A stretch of DNA of 64,000 nt from Shinisaurus crocodilurus (taxonomy: Eukaryota > Chordata > Lepidosauria > Squamata > Shinisauridae), in NCBI GenBank assembly GCA_021292165.1, contig CM037880.1, positions 210,318,942-210,382,941 of the forward strand, read 5' to 3'. The notes under the pieces are model-generated. The model searched no databases. It was given only the letters and a program-made list of their open reading frames with translations, and was not told where the DNA came from. Positions 63,163 to 64,000 of the stretch are shown here, in pieces. Made by a program: the position numbers and the translations under genes. Positions within the stretch are counted from its first letter, which is position 1; each line of letters starts with the position of its first letter.

Positions 63163-64000
63163 GCCTAGGGATGTATGAGATTTTGTTTTTGCTCACAAAA
63201 CATGTGGTGCATGCCCATTCAACGCTCCGACGGTGAACGCAAGCAACCTTGTCCGGCCAAACATATTCATAAATTGTTGAGCACGTGCTCATGTTCATCA
63301 TGTTCCCAATTCCTAGTTTGATTTTGTGCACATTTCCTCCATGGACTGAATCAGCCCCACTTTAGTCTGCAGAGGGAAGTTGTACAAATTAGGACATTTG
63401 CACAACTTTGGGGGAAAATGTGCACACATCTCTCATTCGATGGCTGTTCGATTTGCTCAGGTTCCCTGGGACTGCAGACTCTGGCCTCATCCATCGGCCA
63501 GAGAACCAAGGGCCAGTGGGAGGCTGCACCCCCTGCCTCCCAGGATTAACATCACGGCAAGGGGGAGACCAACCTGGCCCCATACATCGGCCAAAGAAGG
63601 AACAGATGCAGGGAGCTTGCTTTGCCCTTCCCTGCCGGGTGTGTGTGTGAGAGAGAAACAAGAAAGAAAAAATCTATTAGAACCTTGTAACCAAGAACTG
63701 TGCCTGAGTTTTTTGCTTCTTTTCCCTCTTCCTTCCCAATCCCTTTTCCTTTTGTGTCATGGCTTTTAGACCGGGGGCAGGAACTGTCTTATTATTAATC
63801 TTTGTAAGCCAGTCTGGGAGCCTTTTCTTGGCTGAAGAGCAGGGTAAAAATGCTGTAAATAAGAAATAAGTAAGTAAGATTCCTGTGTGCATAAAGCCCA
63901 CAGTGATTGCAAACACAAATGGGAAATGGGCACAAGATGAGCAGTGAGACAACATTCGGAGAGTCCTGGCAATCTTGAACATCGCTTTTCTGCCCATCCC
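63163..64000. repeat. Interspersed repeat (family F3), with unrelated middle, to window end
   Basis: It begins CCTAGGGATGTATGAGATTT and the window stops in CTGCCCATCCC, which would complete a TAGGGATG/CATCCCTA end pair. The F3-like parts are 63163-63440 and about 63885-64000. The 63441-63884 part (SINE-like tail AGAGCAGGGTAAAAATGCTG, TAAATAAGAAATAAGTAAG) is probably another insertion. Confidence 0.5.

Overview
The window looks like a gene-poor, intronic or intergenic stretch of a reptile nuclear genome, most likely a squamate (lizard). It holds abundant CR1/L2-type LINE fragments, tRNA-headed SINEs that end in a LINE-like tail followed by TTTATTTA, many hAT and Tc1/mariner-type miniature transposons, and long di-, tri- and tetranucleotide microsatellites. 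There is one 100-bp run of N. I found no convincing host protein-coding exon, rRNA gene, functional tRNA gene or CRISPR array. Every protein-like stretch I recognise is a transposable-element remnant. The species and neighbouring genes cannot be fixed from the sequence alone.

Layout. 1-5 kb: mostly unique sequence, a small palindromic MITE, and LINE fragments at 3.2-4.0 kb. 5.0-5.8 kb: a hAT element with a perfect 8-bp target-site duplication (TSD). 7-10 kb: a Tc1/mariner-type MITE, then a LINE carrying a hAT MITE and a SINE, then a CR1/L2 LINE. 12-16.5 kb: a LINE remnant, a second Tc1/mariner MITE, a 5'-truncated LINE with a 15-bp TSD, and CR1 pieces. 18-21.8 kb: a CR1/L2 LINE and a 2.1-kb composite hAT. 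23.4-28 kb: a SINE split by a GC-rich foldback element, a LINE encoding a C2H2 finger, and a 1.7-kb composite hAT. 28-34 kb: SINEs and a CR1 copy nested in an AT-rich repeat. 35.2-36.6 kb: a CpG-rich, promoter-like block between the two arms of a hAT family. 39-44 kb: two copies of a 5S-rRNA-headed, CR1-tailed SINE, a G-poor LTR-like block, a degraded CR1, and a LINE that received both a 5S SINE and a hAT. 44-51 kb: SINEs, a terminal-inverted-repeat element inside a SINE, and two copies of a chimeric MITE. 54-58 kb: a hAT retaining the transposase C-terminal dimerisation domain, the assembly gap, and a near-perfect palindromic MITE. 59-64 kb: repeats with hAT-like AGGGATG ends and a CR1 tail.

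The main signals are: (1) seven hAT-type insertions whose 8-bp TSDs can be read directly, two of them from a family with subterminal arrays built on GACTCGAG; (2) a 5S rRNA/CR1 SINE; (3) a two-copy MITE with Tc1/mariner ends and an internal fragment of a hAT-like foldback element; and (4) hAT arms enclosing unrelated GC-rich, promoter-like cargo. Names are family-level calls from reading the sequence. No database search was possible.
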